From a virus: a stretch of 21,502 nucleotides of DNA. The notes under the pieces were generated by a model. That model was not told the origin of the DNA. It searched no databases and saw only the letters and a list, made by a program, of their open reading frames with translations. Location: positions 93,904 to 115,405 of IMG/VR virus record IMGVR_UViG_3300030331_002523. One strand, 5' to 3'. The position numbers and the translations under genes are program-made. Shown here one piece after another: positions 8,439 to 16,619 of this stretch. Every line of letters begins with the position of its first letter. The first letter of the stretch is position 1.

Positions 8439-8583
8439 TACGGATTATTTAAATAAAAAGTATTATATTATATATAAGAGGTGTAAGAGTTCAGGTTTGG
8501 GTACTTTTGCACTGGTATAGTAAACCCATTCTGTATTGTAATTTAATAAAGTCCTCTGAATAAAATAGGAGGCAATAGAAAAA
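8439..8583 (+). ncRNA. Structured 145-nt leader of the 445-aa structural gene
   Basis: There is no ATG in this gap. GTGTAAGAG (8481-8489) can pair with CTTTTGCAC (8504-8512) as a 9-bp stem with two G-U pairs and a 14-nt loop. The loop GGTTT (8494-8498) can pair with AAACC (8522-8526), giving a possible H-type pseudoknot. CCTCT (8553-8557) can pair either with AGAGG (8477-8481) or with GGAGG (8568-8572), the latter being the Shine-Dalgarno. These alternatives are mutually exclusive, as in a translational switch. An AT-rich promoter-like tract (8455-8476) lies before it. Pairings are read directly; function is inference. Confidence 0.45.
8567..8572 (+). promoter_or_regulatory. Canonical Shine-Dalgarno AGGAGG, the only one in the window
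   Basis: AGGAGG lies 11 bases before the ATG at 8584. Every other gene start here has A-rich or AT-rich leader with no such motif, as expected in Bacteroidota. The motif can be hidden by CCTCT at 8553-8557. Confidence 0.6.
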
Positions 8584-9921
8584 ATGGCTTATTTTAATCA
8601 TGCGTATAGACAGACGTGGGTACCTTCTAGTATTGTAAAAACTGCTGGAAAAGCTACATCTGCTCTAACAAAAGGTGAGTTAGCATTTATTGATGCTAGT
8701 ACTTACCAATCAGTTAAACAACCTGGTCCAGGATTAGGTTTAGGTACTAGTGGTGCTGCTGGAACAAATGCTGTTGTAGGTGTTGCAGGTACTGTAGGTA
8801 ATTCAGGAATGCCTACTGCTACTGGGTACTTATTAGCTCAAGGTAGTTTTAATTTAACTACTAATGCTGCAGGTAACCCTGCTTCTGTTGGATCTCTAGG
8901 TGCTGGTGATGATGTTCTTGGTGGAGCAATTCCTGCTAATAATTTAGATGGTAGCGTTAACTTCCATGGAGGTTATGCAGAATCTTACAAGAGTAAAATT
9001 ATTATACCAAAATTCCTTACTGCTTTATATGAGGATGATGCAGGATGTGATGCTGCAACTACTGCTGTAGTGGACATTCAAATTCCAAATAATTGTATTG
9101 AATGTGATGGTTCAACATCATTAAGAAATCAGATAAGATTAGATTTTAAAGGTAATGCAGTATTACGTTATTTAAACAGATTTGCATATTCAACTTACTA
9201 TATAAAAGATTGTTGTGCTGATATGTCTGGTCAAATACCTGGTGCAGCAGTTGCTACTGAATTTGCAGCACAAATTAATGCTGATCCAATTGTTAACCCT
9301 TTTGTTACTGCATCTACTCACACAGGTAATCAAGGTAATAATATTTTAAGATTAACTGTTGGTTATACACCTACTTTCTTTGATAACTGTTCATTTGACA
9401 CTAGAGATAATGTTGATCATGAACCACTAACTATGAAAGTTGGAGTATTAGATGAAGATGGTGATGTATGTGTAGATAGTTGTCTTACACAAAGAAAAGG
9501 AACTTCAGCTGCTTTTGCTAAATTTCCAACTAATCAAACAGTTAATGTTGTTCTTGCGAAAACAGAAAAAACTGGTGAGAATGTTTTAAGAGATCTAATT
9601 TTAGATAGAAGATATTCTCAAGATGGAGGACATAATCAAGGTAACAGAGACTCTGCTAGATTTAGAGAAATTGAAAAAGGTAATAATATCTTAGCTGCAG
9701 TTGATAGAACAAAATTTTATAGAAACTATAAGATTCAACATACTGTTCCTAGATTTAATAATCCTACTGGAGTATTTGACAATGATCAATATCTATATGA
9801 GATTCATGTAGAATGTGGTAGTGGTGGTAACACTTTATGGAGTGATATAAGTAAATTTATAACAGGTTTACATCTTGAAGCTAAAGCTGCTGGTAGATTT
9901 GTTCCTATACAAACTATATAA
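8584..9921 (+). CDS. Conserved Bacteroidota-phage structural protein, role unassigned
   Basis: The 445-aa product starts MAYFNHAYRQTW and ends with a conserved-looking block around residue 395 (HTVPRFNNPTGVFDND). I recognise both ends from a family common in uncultured aquatic Bacteroidota phages, always among virion genes, with no established function. Residues ~35-110 are Gly/Ala/Thr-rich low complexity; HGGYAESYKSK follows near residue 128; the middle contains paired cysteines (CIEC, CC). It lacks signal peptide and membrane segments. It forms its own transcription unit by appearance: a structured leader with a strong Shine-Dalgarno before it and a strong terminator 28 bases after it, which suggests high or separately controlled output. 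Major virion component (head decoration, fibre base or tail-associated) is the likeliest role. Confidence 0.65.
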   Translation: MAYFNHAYRQTWVPSSIVKTAGKATSALTKGELAFIDASTYQSVKQPGPGLGLGTSGAAGTNAVVGVAGTVGNSGMPTATGYLLAQGSFNLTTNAAGNPASVGSLGAGDDVLGGAIPANNLDGSVNFHGGYAESYKSKIIIPKFLTALYEDDAGCDAATTAVVDIQIPNNCIECDGSTSLRNQIRLDFKGNAVLRYLNRFAYSTYYIKDCCADMSGQIPGAAVATEFAAQINADPIVNPFVTASTHTGNQGNNILRLTVGYTPTFFDNCSFDTRDNVDHEPLTMKVGVLDEDGDVCVDSCLTQRKGTSAAFAKFPTNQTVNVVLAKTEKTGENVLRDLILDRRYSQDGGHNQGNRDSARFREIEKGNNILAAVDRTKFYRNYKIQHTVPRFNNPTGVFDNDQYLYEIHVECGSGGNTLWSDISKFITGLHLEAKAAGRFVPIQTI

Positions 9922-9948
9922 TAGTTAGTTACTAGATTTATTTTTAAG

Positions 9949-9982
9949 AAGGGTGGGTTGAAATATCCCACCCTTTTTTTTT
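9949..9982 (+). terminator. Strong intrinsic terminator after the 445-aa gene
   Basis: AAGGGTGGG (9949-9957) pairs with CCCACCCTT (9967-9975) around a 9-nt loop and runs into nine T residues (9974-9982). This is a textbook rho-independent terminator and separates the 445-aa gene from the appendage genes that follow. Confidence 0.92.
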
Positions 9983-9997
9983 CAATTCTTATTAATA

Positions 9998-10010
9998 TTT
10001 TGTATATTAT
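9998..10010 (+). promoter_or_regulatory. Candidate promoter element TTTTGTATATTAT
   Basis: This 13-mer lies just after the terminator and 38 bases before the ATG at 10049. The identical 13-mer occurs at 16590-16602, and a one-base variant at 19641-19653, all in intergenic gaps in the same orientation. A start here would drive the 181-aa, 45-aa and 1937-aa genes. Confidence 0.5.
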
Positions 10011-10048
10011 TAATAGATACTATTTTTACAATTTATAATTATAAATAA

Positions 10049-10594
10049 ATGGCAGCAAAACATATACTAAGCTTAGAAGTATTAAATGTGTCAAATCCAG
10101 AAGTGTTTGCTATAAAAGATACAAGCAAGTATGCTAAAAATCTTAAAGTAGACTGTCCTGAAGTTTTGATAACACCACCAGGTTTTAATAAACCTGCATT
10201 AATTAAAGTGCAAGAGGGGTTTGATTTAGTACTAGAATCATGTTCATTAGGGATACAAACTACAGATTGTAATACTCAAAGAACTGTAATACCAGATGGA
10301 TTATATATTATAAGATATCAAGTAAGCCCTCATAATAAAGTATTTGTTGAGTATAATTATTTACGTATTACTAATATCATGAAAACATGGTATGATAAAT
10401 TATGTAAACTTGACATACAAGCATGTGAACCATCTAGAGATAGGCAAGCATTATTAGATGAAATGATGGATATTAAGCTATATATAGATGCTGCTAAAGC
10501 TAAAGTTGAATATTGTGCTAGTCCAGAAGCAGGATTAGAACTTTATACTTATGCTAAATCTAAATTAAATAAGATAACTTGTTCAAACTGTTAA
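10049..10594 (+). CDS. Conserved 181-aa virion-island protein, unknown function
   Basis: Two parts are visible. Residues ~1-115 are beta-rich (TPPGFNKPALIKV, then SCSLGIQTTDC, then DGLYIIRYQVSP), like a small beta-sandwich. Residues ~118-181 are helical with regularly spaced cysteines (LCKLDIQACEP, VEYCASPE, and the terminal CSNC). I recognise the family from Bacteroidota phages, where it accompanies large cysteine-rich fibre genes; no function is known to me. It has no signal peptide or membrane segment. It is the first gene after a terminator and a candidate promoter, and is followed 18 bases later by the zinc-ribbon-like gene, so it likely heads the adhesin operon. A chaperone, adaptor or anchoring subunit for the giant fibre would fit. 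Confidence 0.6.
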   Translation: MAAKHILSLEVLNVSNPEVFAIKDTSKYAKNLKVDCPEVLITPPGFNKPALIKVQEGFDLVLESCSLGIQTTDCNTQRTVIPDGLYIIRYQVSPHNKVFVEYNYLRITNIMKTWYDKLCKLDIQACEPSRDRQALLDEMMDIKLYIDAAKAKVEYCASPEAGLELYTYAKSKLNKITCSNC

Positions 10595-10612
10595 ATCAAA
10601 AACCAAAAAAAA

Positions 10613-10750
10613 ATGGCAGCAACATGTAAACACTGCAAAAAACAAATAGGCTGCGGATGTCAAAAGACAAAAGCAAAAGATGGAGCAACTGTATGCAAAC
10701 AATGCGTGCATGTTTATAATGCATCATTAGATAATAAAAAAAATGGCTAA
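10613..10750 (+). CDS. 45-aa zinc-ribbon-like micro-protein
   Basis: The ORF encodes MAATCKHCKKQ followed by GCGC and later CKQC. Cysteines at residues 5, 8, 14, 16, 28 and 31 make CxxC, CxC and CxxC pairs, enough for one zinc ribbon or a binuclear site. The start has a nine-base A run before ATGGCA, the same context as neighbouring genes, and the stop (10748-10750) overlaps the ATG of the 1937-aa gene by eight bases, which suggests translational coupling. Lys/Cys-rich content and the clean junctions argue it is real despite its size. Possible roles are a small virion/assembly factor for the cysteine-rich fibres, a nucleic-acid-binding regulator, or a metal donor; none can be chosen from sequence. 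Confidence 0.7.
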   Translation: MAATCKHCKKQIGCGCQKTKAKDGATVCKQCVHVYNASLDNKKNG

Positions 10751-13700
10751 GAATAAAAAAGATTACACGGTTAAAAAGATAAACATAGAGCGTGATTTTG
10801 CAGATGAAGTGTTTAAAAAGTATAAGTATAACAGATACGGAGTAGGATCTTGTTGTACCTCAAACTTCACATCAAAGTTAAATACCAAATATATATGTGA
10901 TTATCAAGATAGTGAAATTTTTAGATATTCAAATAAAGTTACAACAACTACAAAGTATGTAGTACCAACTGAAGGAGCTGCTGATGACGCTGATAGACCA
11001 GCGTGGGTAGATGCTTTATGTGGTATGGCAAATGAAGATGTTCAAATATATTGTTATTATGATGCATCATCTTTAACAGCTGATGATGTTTTAAAAGCAC
11101 ATTTAGCAGTAAAACAATGGATAGATTCATTAGGAGGACAAAATAATTCACTAAGTGGTTGCCCCAGCCCTCAAGGTCTTATTCAAGATTTTCATGTTTC
11201 AGTAGCAGGAGAAAGATGGTTAGATTGGGCAATACAACCTATAACAGGAGTTTTTAATAATTCAGGATCTTGTGGAGGTGTAGATTCAGGATGTAATACA
11301 AATACACCACCGGTTGATTTTGGTCCTTGTGTACAAGCAACATTTTCAGATGCAGTTCTTCCTTCAAATGTTAATTCTAAAATGTGGCAAACATTAAAGT
11401 TATTTGAAAATAATGGCTTTACATTATATAACAGTGGAGGTGCTGGAGCAAATGTAAGTGGTACATATGCATTAACTAATCCTACAATAGGTTTACCACC
11501 TATTGCAACTGCAAAAAATGTTTTAGTAATAGTATTTGCAGATGAATCAGCACAAGGTAGTACAGATGGTTCAGTAGCACAACCATATCATAATAGATCA
11601 AGTATAGTACCTCCTACAGCAATGACATGGGCTGCCGCAACTATAGGTACAGGATCTGCAGCAAATGGATCAGATGCAACATTAACACCATGTTGGAAAG
11701 CTGATCATCAAGAGTTTGTATCCCAAAGAAATACATATTTATCTCAAAATCCTACACATCAATTTAAATGTTTTTTATATCCTACAAGGCCTACTACTAT
11801 TACAGATACTCATAGACCATTTGGTTTACATGCATTAGGGGCTATAACTTCAGGAAATGGTATAAGCGCTTCTGCTACAGGAAAAATTGTTTTTGTTTCA
11901 ACAGGTCTTTCAATAGGTCAAACAATTCAAATAGTATCAACAACAGGTATAACAAAAACATATACTGCTGGTGCAGCTGAGAATCTTACAACTAATACAT
12001 TTAATGCTAATGCAAATGGTCTTGTCAATGTTGCTTTATCATTAAAAGCATGTATAGAAGATCCAGCAGGACATAATGGTCAAATAGGTGTACTTTTTTC
12101 TCAAAATACTTCTTTTCAACCGGTATTAAATTTAACTCAAGCTGCACCAGGTGGATTAGGAAATACAACAATTACTTCTAATTTAACAAATGTAACAGTT
12201 ACAAACTTTACAGGAGGTTCTCCTAATGGTACATTTATTCTTGATAATACTTTACCAAATAATGGAGCTCCTTTTTGCTCATTAGCAAATTTAGAAAATA
12301 TAACTTTAGGTAATCCATATTATAGTCAAGGCTATGGTGCTTTAGATCAACATGGTTGGGGTATTGATGTATCAACATTAGAATTCCAACCTCAACAATT
12401 TGCAGATGATATAAATGAATTTGCTGATGTAACAACATGTCAAGACACAGAATGTTTATTATTTGTTATATCAGATCAAAATGGAAATAGAGTAGAGGGT
12501 TATGAAATAATATGGAATGGTGGTGTTATAGGAGAAACAGATGAAAATGGATTATTTAGATTTTGTGTAGAAAATGCATCTATTGATAATAATCATATAT
12601 TTGATTTATGTACATGTATTACTACAACAGGAAATTGTAATTCACAAAAAATATCTGTAACTGTAACAGATGATACATGTGTGGAAGACTGTCCAGATAG
12701 ACCACATGAGCAGTGTTATATTCCTCCAGTTATTTCATCTGGAAATGAAAATAAAGGTTGCACAGATCCTAACGCATGTAATTATAATCCATTAGCAACT
12801 ACAGATGATGGTTCATGTACTTATTGTTGTACATTCTTTGCAAGTGTGGATTCAAAAACTGATGCTACAGGTGGAGCAGATAATGGTGAAATAAGTATAG
12901 TAGTTGGTGGTGGTGTTAGTCCTTATACTTTTCAATGGTTTAAGAATGGAGTTGCATATGCTACAACTCAAAATTTAACAGGTCTAGGTGGTGGTGTTTA
13001 TTCAGTAATAGTTACTGACTCATCAACAAATCCTCCTTGTACTACTCAATTAGTTATAACTATTGATCAACCACCAGCAATAATTTTTGGTTGTACTGAT
13101 TCTTTAGCCTGTAACTATGATGCAACAGCTAATCAAGATGATGGTAGTTGTTTATTTAAAGGATGTACTGATCCTACCGCTACAAATTATGATCCAGCAG
13201 CAACAGCAGATTGTAATTGTAATCCTCCTTCTTCTCCTTTATATCAAAATGATACTGGTTGGGATTCTTGTTGTATACCATGTATATTTGGGTGTATGGA
13301 TGCTAATGCAAATAACTATAATGCACAAGCAACATGTGATGACGGATCTTGTACATATAACTATAATTGTGTAGAAGTTCCTGGATCAGGGGTTACTGTA
13401 AATTATTTAGATAGCTCACTTGGCCCAAGTAATTTAACTACAGCAATAGCTCCATGTTTAATGGATGCAACTGGAGAACAATTAGCTTATACTAATGGTC
13501 TTACTGACAGATGTAGCACTGCTGTTAATATTGCTACAGCACCATTTGATAATTCAGATGAAATGTTACAATATATGACAACAGAATTATCATGGCAAAC
13601 TAGTATAAATAATGGACCTGATATAACACAATATATATTACCATATGATTTAAATGCAGGATATAATACAGATTGCCCTGTTTGTGATGTACCTCCGTTT

Positions 13701-16556
13701 CCTGGAGTAGTAAATACAGCTCCTGCAAATCCAATAAGAATTACATGGAATTTCTTATATAATTGGGCTAGTTTAATACCGAATTCAGTTCAAGATAGTT
13801 TAGGTCTTTATGCATATAAATATTATACTGATTTAACTGAACTTTATAGTGACATAAATATATTATTAACAAATAATACTATTGCCTTGAATGATGCATC
13901 CGGAAATGCTATTACTTCTGTGGGATCATTTACAGGATCTGGACCTACTTCAGGGACTCTTAATACTAATGAGATTAATACAGCTTTTAATAATGCTCCT
14001 TATGGATATCTTACTTCTACTTCAAGTACTCAGAAAATAGCTCCAAATATTACTATGGATTTTGCATTATGTCAATGTACTGTAATACAAAATACACAAT
14101 GTGAATGTCAAGAAATGTTTGATGGAACAGGTATATACCCTACATTATCTGATTGTACAAATGCTTTAACATGTTGTAATGATAATCCACCTGAATTACC
14201 ATGGGAATGTATGGAGGGTAGTTTTACTGACTCATGTCAAAACTTAGAAATATTTTCATCTACTGTAGCATATCCAAATGATACAGCAGCTATTAATGCA
14301 TGGACAACTGATGCTACTTTTTTAAATAATCCTAATCTGGGTAGTTATAAATTTTTACATTTAGGTACAACAGGAACCTGCACAACAACAACTACTGGAG
14401 GAACACCATCATATTGGAAAAAGTTTGATTTTATTGAACTTACACAATTTGATCCTACTACATCAACATTTGTTTCAATAGGTGTTGTTGGTAATGGTTG
14501 GTCTTGGTTTAGTCTTTGTAACTATATGTTTAATCAAGGACTAAATGGAACTGGTGGTTTTCCTAACGCTTTAAATATTCCTTCTTATATGCAGATGAAA
14601 AGTGTTATTGAGTCAAATAATGGATCAGGAGAATTATTACAAGGTTTTGAAATACATTTTCAAGTATCTGATTGTAACTGTGATTATCAAAATTGTCAAT
14701 GTATACAAAGTCCTAATGGAACATTTGCTCAAGAAGCAGATTGTACAGCTGTATGTTGTGGTGGTTCTAGTTTGAATGAGGTGCCAGGTTGTACACAACA
14801 GTCTGCTGCAAATTATAATCCAGGTGCTACAGTTGACGATGGTTCTTGCTATGTATGCTCACCAGCTCCAGATGACTTTAATGTTCCAGGTAGTGTAGGT
14901 GTAATTAGTTATACTGCAGATACTAGTGGAAGCACTGATCCATCAGCATATAATGTAGCAGATGGTAGTGTTGTAATTCTACCAAGTACTTTTATAAATG
15001 GTATACAAATTCCAGGATCATTACAAAGTTATACAGCAAGCCTTTTTGGTTCTACTAATGGTCAGGGATCTCCTTTAGTAAGTGATCAAGTATTCCAAAA
15101 TACAATTATATTTGATGGTTTAGATGCGGATGCTTACACAGTTGTTTTTTCACATAGTGATTATCCTGAATGTGAATTTACCGTTCAAGTTTCATTAGCT
15201 AATGCAATACCACAAATTAAATATAAATGTGTACCAGGTAACTTAGTTGATAGTACAGAAGATTTAGTATTTGTTAATGCTTTATCAAGTGATTTACAGT
15301 CTTCTGTTTCTGCATTTGCTAATGATGATGCATTTATAGATGCTATGACTACTCATGCTGTTGGACAAGATTTACAATCAATGTGGGGTTTTGTTGCGGG
15401 TAGTACAGATATAAATAAGTGTTATAGTGACTTATGGGGTGGTACTAAAAAAGTATTTGGAGTGCTTAAAGTTCTTGACGGAGATAGTGTTCTTGTCTCA
15501 AGTGATCCAGCTCAACCTTCAACATGGTTAGATTATGTAAAAGCGGCAATTATAATTATTAATGGTGCAGTTAGTGGAGTATATATAAATAATCCTAAAG
15601 TTTATTCAAGTAATTATTCAGCATTAAATGCATTTTTAGGTAGTGTTAAAGCAGGGTTGAGAGTTCTTATAGAAGTAGCAGATGCACAATGTACAGCATC
15701 ACAAACACAATGTTTACCAGATGTAGATGGTGTATATAATAGTATATCTGAATGTTTAGAAAGTGCATTATGTCCAACAACTATAACTGGTACAAATGTA
15801 GGATGTAATCAGGTTGCAAATGCTAATCCAACAAATGTTGTAACAGGGCAAAATACACAAACAACATTCTATCCTAATAATGATCATTGTTTATGGTGTA
15901 GTAGTTTTAATGGAGGTGTTGGAACAAACCCTTCTCTTCCTCAGTTTGGTTTTGATAAAACAGGAAGTCTTAATGTAGCTGCTATATATGCACCAATAGC
16001 AGCTTCTAATCCGGTAGATTTAATCATTCAAGTTAGAAGTGTTGTTGCTGACTTAAACAACTCACCAGGTTCTGTGATATATGCTAATTATGATCCGGCA
16101 GTAGATAAATTATATCCTGGTGTTTATTACGTTGTACTTATAGATAACGGTAATCAATTAAATGGAGGAACATCATCAACTACAAGATGTGTACAAACAA
16201 AACTTGTAGGTGTTGCTGCAGATGATGCAAATGCTAAGTTAAATAATGGCGGATTCCCAACAGTGGAATGGGGTAATAGTACGGGTAATCCTCAGAATAA
16301 TTTTATACCGGATACTGCTATAACTATAGATAATACTAATAATACCATTACATTTGATTTAAACCCAGTAAACGGAACATACAGTATAGGAATATTAACT
16401 AGTTCAGGTTCTCCAGCTGATATACCTCAGACAGGCGTAACACAATATACAACAAATAGTTTAGCACCAGATACATATATGGTAATTATGACTGTTGATG
16501 CGGGTAATGCAAATGCAGGGGCTAAAGCAACTGTACGTAATATAGTAATAACATAA
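10743..16556 (+). CDS. Giant modular cysteine-rich fibre/adhesin-like protein (1937 aa)
   Basis: Probably a tail or head appendage that contacts the host surface. Domains in order: residues ~1-370 plus ~497-560, an alpha/beta head resembling a von Willebrand A fold (YYDASS at D107, VIVFADES at D267; degenerate MIDAS, tentative); ~373-496, an inserted Thr/Asn/Gly-rich beta domain with TYTAGAAENLT and GNTTIT, seen in many phage fibres; ~571-650, a carboxypeptidase-regulatory-like beta domain (TDENGLFRF); ~697-781, a SprB/PKD-like repeat (SPYTFQWFKNG ... GGGVYSVIVTD); five GCTD...DDGSC repeats; three long modules each closing with a Cys-rich cap; ~1680-1937, beta-rich C-terminus. By my count about 77 cysteines, against four in the portal. 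There is no signal peptide, fitting phage release by lysis. It begins inside the 45-aa gene and no terminator follows. Confidence 0.72.
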   Translation: MAKNKKDYTVKKINIERDFADEVFKKYKYNRYGVGSCCTSNFTSKLNTKYICDYQDSEIFRYSNKVTTTTKYVVPTEGAADDADRPAWVDALCGMANEDVQIYCYYDASSLTADDVLKAHLAVKQWIDSLGGQNNSLSGCPSPQGLIQDFHVSVAGERWLDWAIQPITGVFNNSGSCGGVDSGCNTNTPPVDFGPCVQATFSDAVLPSNVNSKMWQTLKLFENNGFTLYNSGGAGANVSGTYALTNPTIGLPPIATAKNVLVIVFADESAQGSTDGSVAQPYHNRSSIVPPTAMTWAAATIGTGSAANGSDATLTPCWKADHQEFVSQRNTYLSQNPTHQFKCFLYPTRPTTITDTHRPFGLHALGAITSGNGISASATGKIVFVSTGLSIGQTIQIVSTTGITKTYTAGAAENLTTNTFNANANGLVNVALSLKACIEDPAGHNGQIGVLFSQNTSFQPVLNLTQAAPGGLGNTTITSNLTNVTVTNFTGGSPNGTFILDNTLPNNGAPFCSLANLENITLGNPYYSQGYGALDQHGWGIDVSTLEFQPQQFADDINEFADVTTCQDTECLLFVISDQNGNRVEGYEIIWNGGVIGETDENGLFRFCVENASIDNNHIFDLCTCITTTGNCNSQKISVTVTDDTCVEDCPDRPHEQCYIPPVISSGNENKGCTDPNACNYNPLATTDDGSCTYCCTFFASVDSKTDATGGADNGEISIVVGGGVSPYTFQWFKNGVAYATTQNLTGLGGGVYSVIVTDSSTNPPCTTQLVITIDQPPAIIFGCTDSLACNYDATANQDDGSCLFKGCTDPTATNYDPAATADCNCNPPSSPLYQNDTGWDSCCIPCIFGCMDANANNYNAQATCDDGSCTYNYNCVEVPGSGVTVNYLDSSLGPSNLTTAIAPCLMDATGEQLAYTNGLTDRCSTAVNIATAPFDNSDEMLQYMTTELSWQTSINNGPDITQYILPYDLNAGYNTDCPVCDVPPFPGVVNTAPANPIRITWNFLYNWASLIPNSVQDSLGLYAYKYYTDLTELYSDINILLTNNTIALNDASGNAITSVGSFTGSGPTSGTLNTNEINTAFNNAPYGYLTSTSSTQKIAPNITMDFALCQCTVIQNTQCECQEMFDGTGIYPTLSDCTNALTCCNDNPPELPWECMEGSFTDSCQNLEIFSSTVAYPNDTAAINAWTTDATFLNNPNLGSYKFLHLGTTGTCTTTTTGGTPSYWKKFDFIELTQFDPTTSTFVSIGVVGNGWSWFSLCNYMFNQGLNGTGGFPNALNIPSYMQMKSVIESNNGSGELLQGFEIHFQVSDCNCDYQNCQCIQSPNGTFAQEADCTAVCCGGSSLNEVPGCTQQSAANYNPGATVDDGSCYVCSPAPDDFNVPGSVGVISYTADTSGSTDPSAYNVADGSVVILPSTFINGIQIPGSLQSYTASLFGSTNGQGSPLVSDQVFQNTIIFDGLDADAYTVVFSHSDYPECEFTVQVSLANAIPQIKYKCVPGNLVDSTEDLVFVNALSSDLQSSVSAFANDDAFIDAMTTHAVGQDLQSMWGFVAGSTDINKCYSDLWGGTKKVFGVLKVLDGDSVLVSSDPAQPSTWLDYVKAAIIIINGAVSGVYINNPKVYSSNYSALNAFLGSVKAGLRVLIEVADAQCTASQTQCLPDVDGVYNSISECLESALCPTTITGTNVGCNQVANANPTNVVTGQNTQTTFYPNNDHCLWCSSFNGGVGTNPSLPQFGFDKTGSLNVAAIYAPIAASNPVDLIIQVRSVVADLNNSPGSVIYANYDPAVDKLYPGVYYVVLIDNGNQLNGGTSSTTRCVQTKLVGVAADDANAKLNNGGFPTVEWGNSTGNPQNNFIPDTAITIDNTNNTITFDLNPVNGTYSIGILTSSGSPADIPQTGVTQYTTNSLAPDTYMVIMTVDAGNANAGAKATVRNIVIT
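12756..13352 (+). repeat. Four GCTD...DDGSC repeats in the giant fibre
   Basis: Copies at 12756-12818, 13089-13151, 13161-13220 and 13290-13352 (residues 672-692, 783-803, 807-826, 850-870) are 20-21 codons each: GC-x-D at the start, NY-N/D near the middle, DDGSC at the end (the third copy ends ADCNC instead). A SprB-like domain separates copies one and two. Synonymous codons differ between copies, so these are old duplications. Confidence 0.9.
13368..14177 (+). repeat. Long fibre module A
   Basis: Residues 876-1145. Opens with CVEVPGSG and closes with a Cys-rich cap, CECQ ... GTGIYPT ... DCTNALTCC (14100-14177). At 270 residues it is the longest and most divergent of three modules with the same opening and cap. 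Confidence 0.55.
14208..14759 (+). repeat. Long fibre module B
   Basis: Residues 1156-1339. Opens with CMEGSFTDS and closes with CQC ... NGTFAQE ... DCTAVCC (14694-14759). Its core, FDFIEL ... STFVSIGVV ... WFSLCNYMFNQG, aligns by eye with the core of module C. Confidence 0.6.
14787..14849 (+). repeat. Fifth GCTD...DDGSC repeat
   Basis: Residues 1349-1369: GCTQ at the start, NYNPGAT in the middle, DDGSC at the end. It lies just after the cap of module B, about 480 residues from the other four copies. Confidence 0.85.
15228..15773 (+). repeat. Long fibre module C
   Basis: Residues 1496-1677. Opens with CVPGNLVDS and closes with QCLP ... DGVYNSI ... ECLESALC (15711-15773). Core FGVLKVLDGDSVLVSS ... 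WLDYVKAAIIIING parallels module B; length 182 versus 184 residues. Confidence 0.6.
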
Positions 16557-16586
16557 TTAACCTAGAAAATGTTGAATAAGATATAA

Positions 16587-16602
16587 TAATTTTGTATATT
16601 AT
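16587..16602 (+). promoter_or_regulatory. Candidate promoter: TAATTTTG box and TTTTGTATATTAT
   Basis: TAATTTTG (16587-16594) matches the Bacteroidota -7 consensus TAnnTTTG exactly, and overlaps the 13-mer TTTTGTATATTAT (16590-16602) shared with 9998-10010. It is 18 bases before the ATG at 16621 region of the 381-aa gene, so any leader would be very short. I do not see a convincing -33 TTTG at the usual spacing. Confidence 0.5.
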
Positions 16603-16619
16603 AAATGTAGACTAAAGAT

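Noticed and set aside
8470-8540. tRNA-like look of the leader (GTTCAGGTTTGG and paired arms)
   Set aside because: No acceptor stem, T-loop GGTTCRA or anticodon arm can be assembled on either strand.
13117-13374. 85-aa plus-strand frame inside the giant fibre
   Set aside because: Val/Ile/Gln-rich out-of-frame reading of the GCTD repeat region; no leader or independent support.
10743-16556. Target protein of a diversity-generating retroelement
   Set aside because: No reverse transcriptase or template repeat is in the window, and no near-identical A-variable repeat pair was found by eye.
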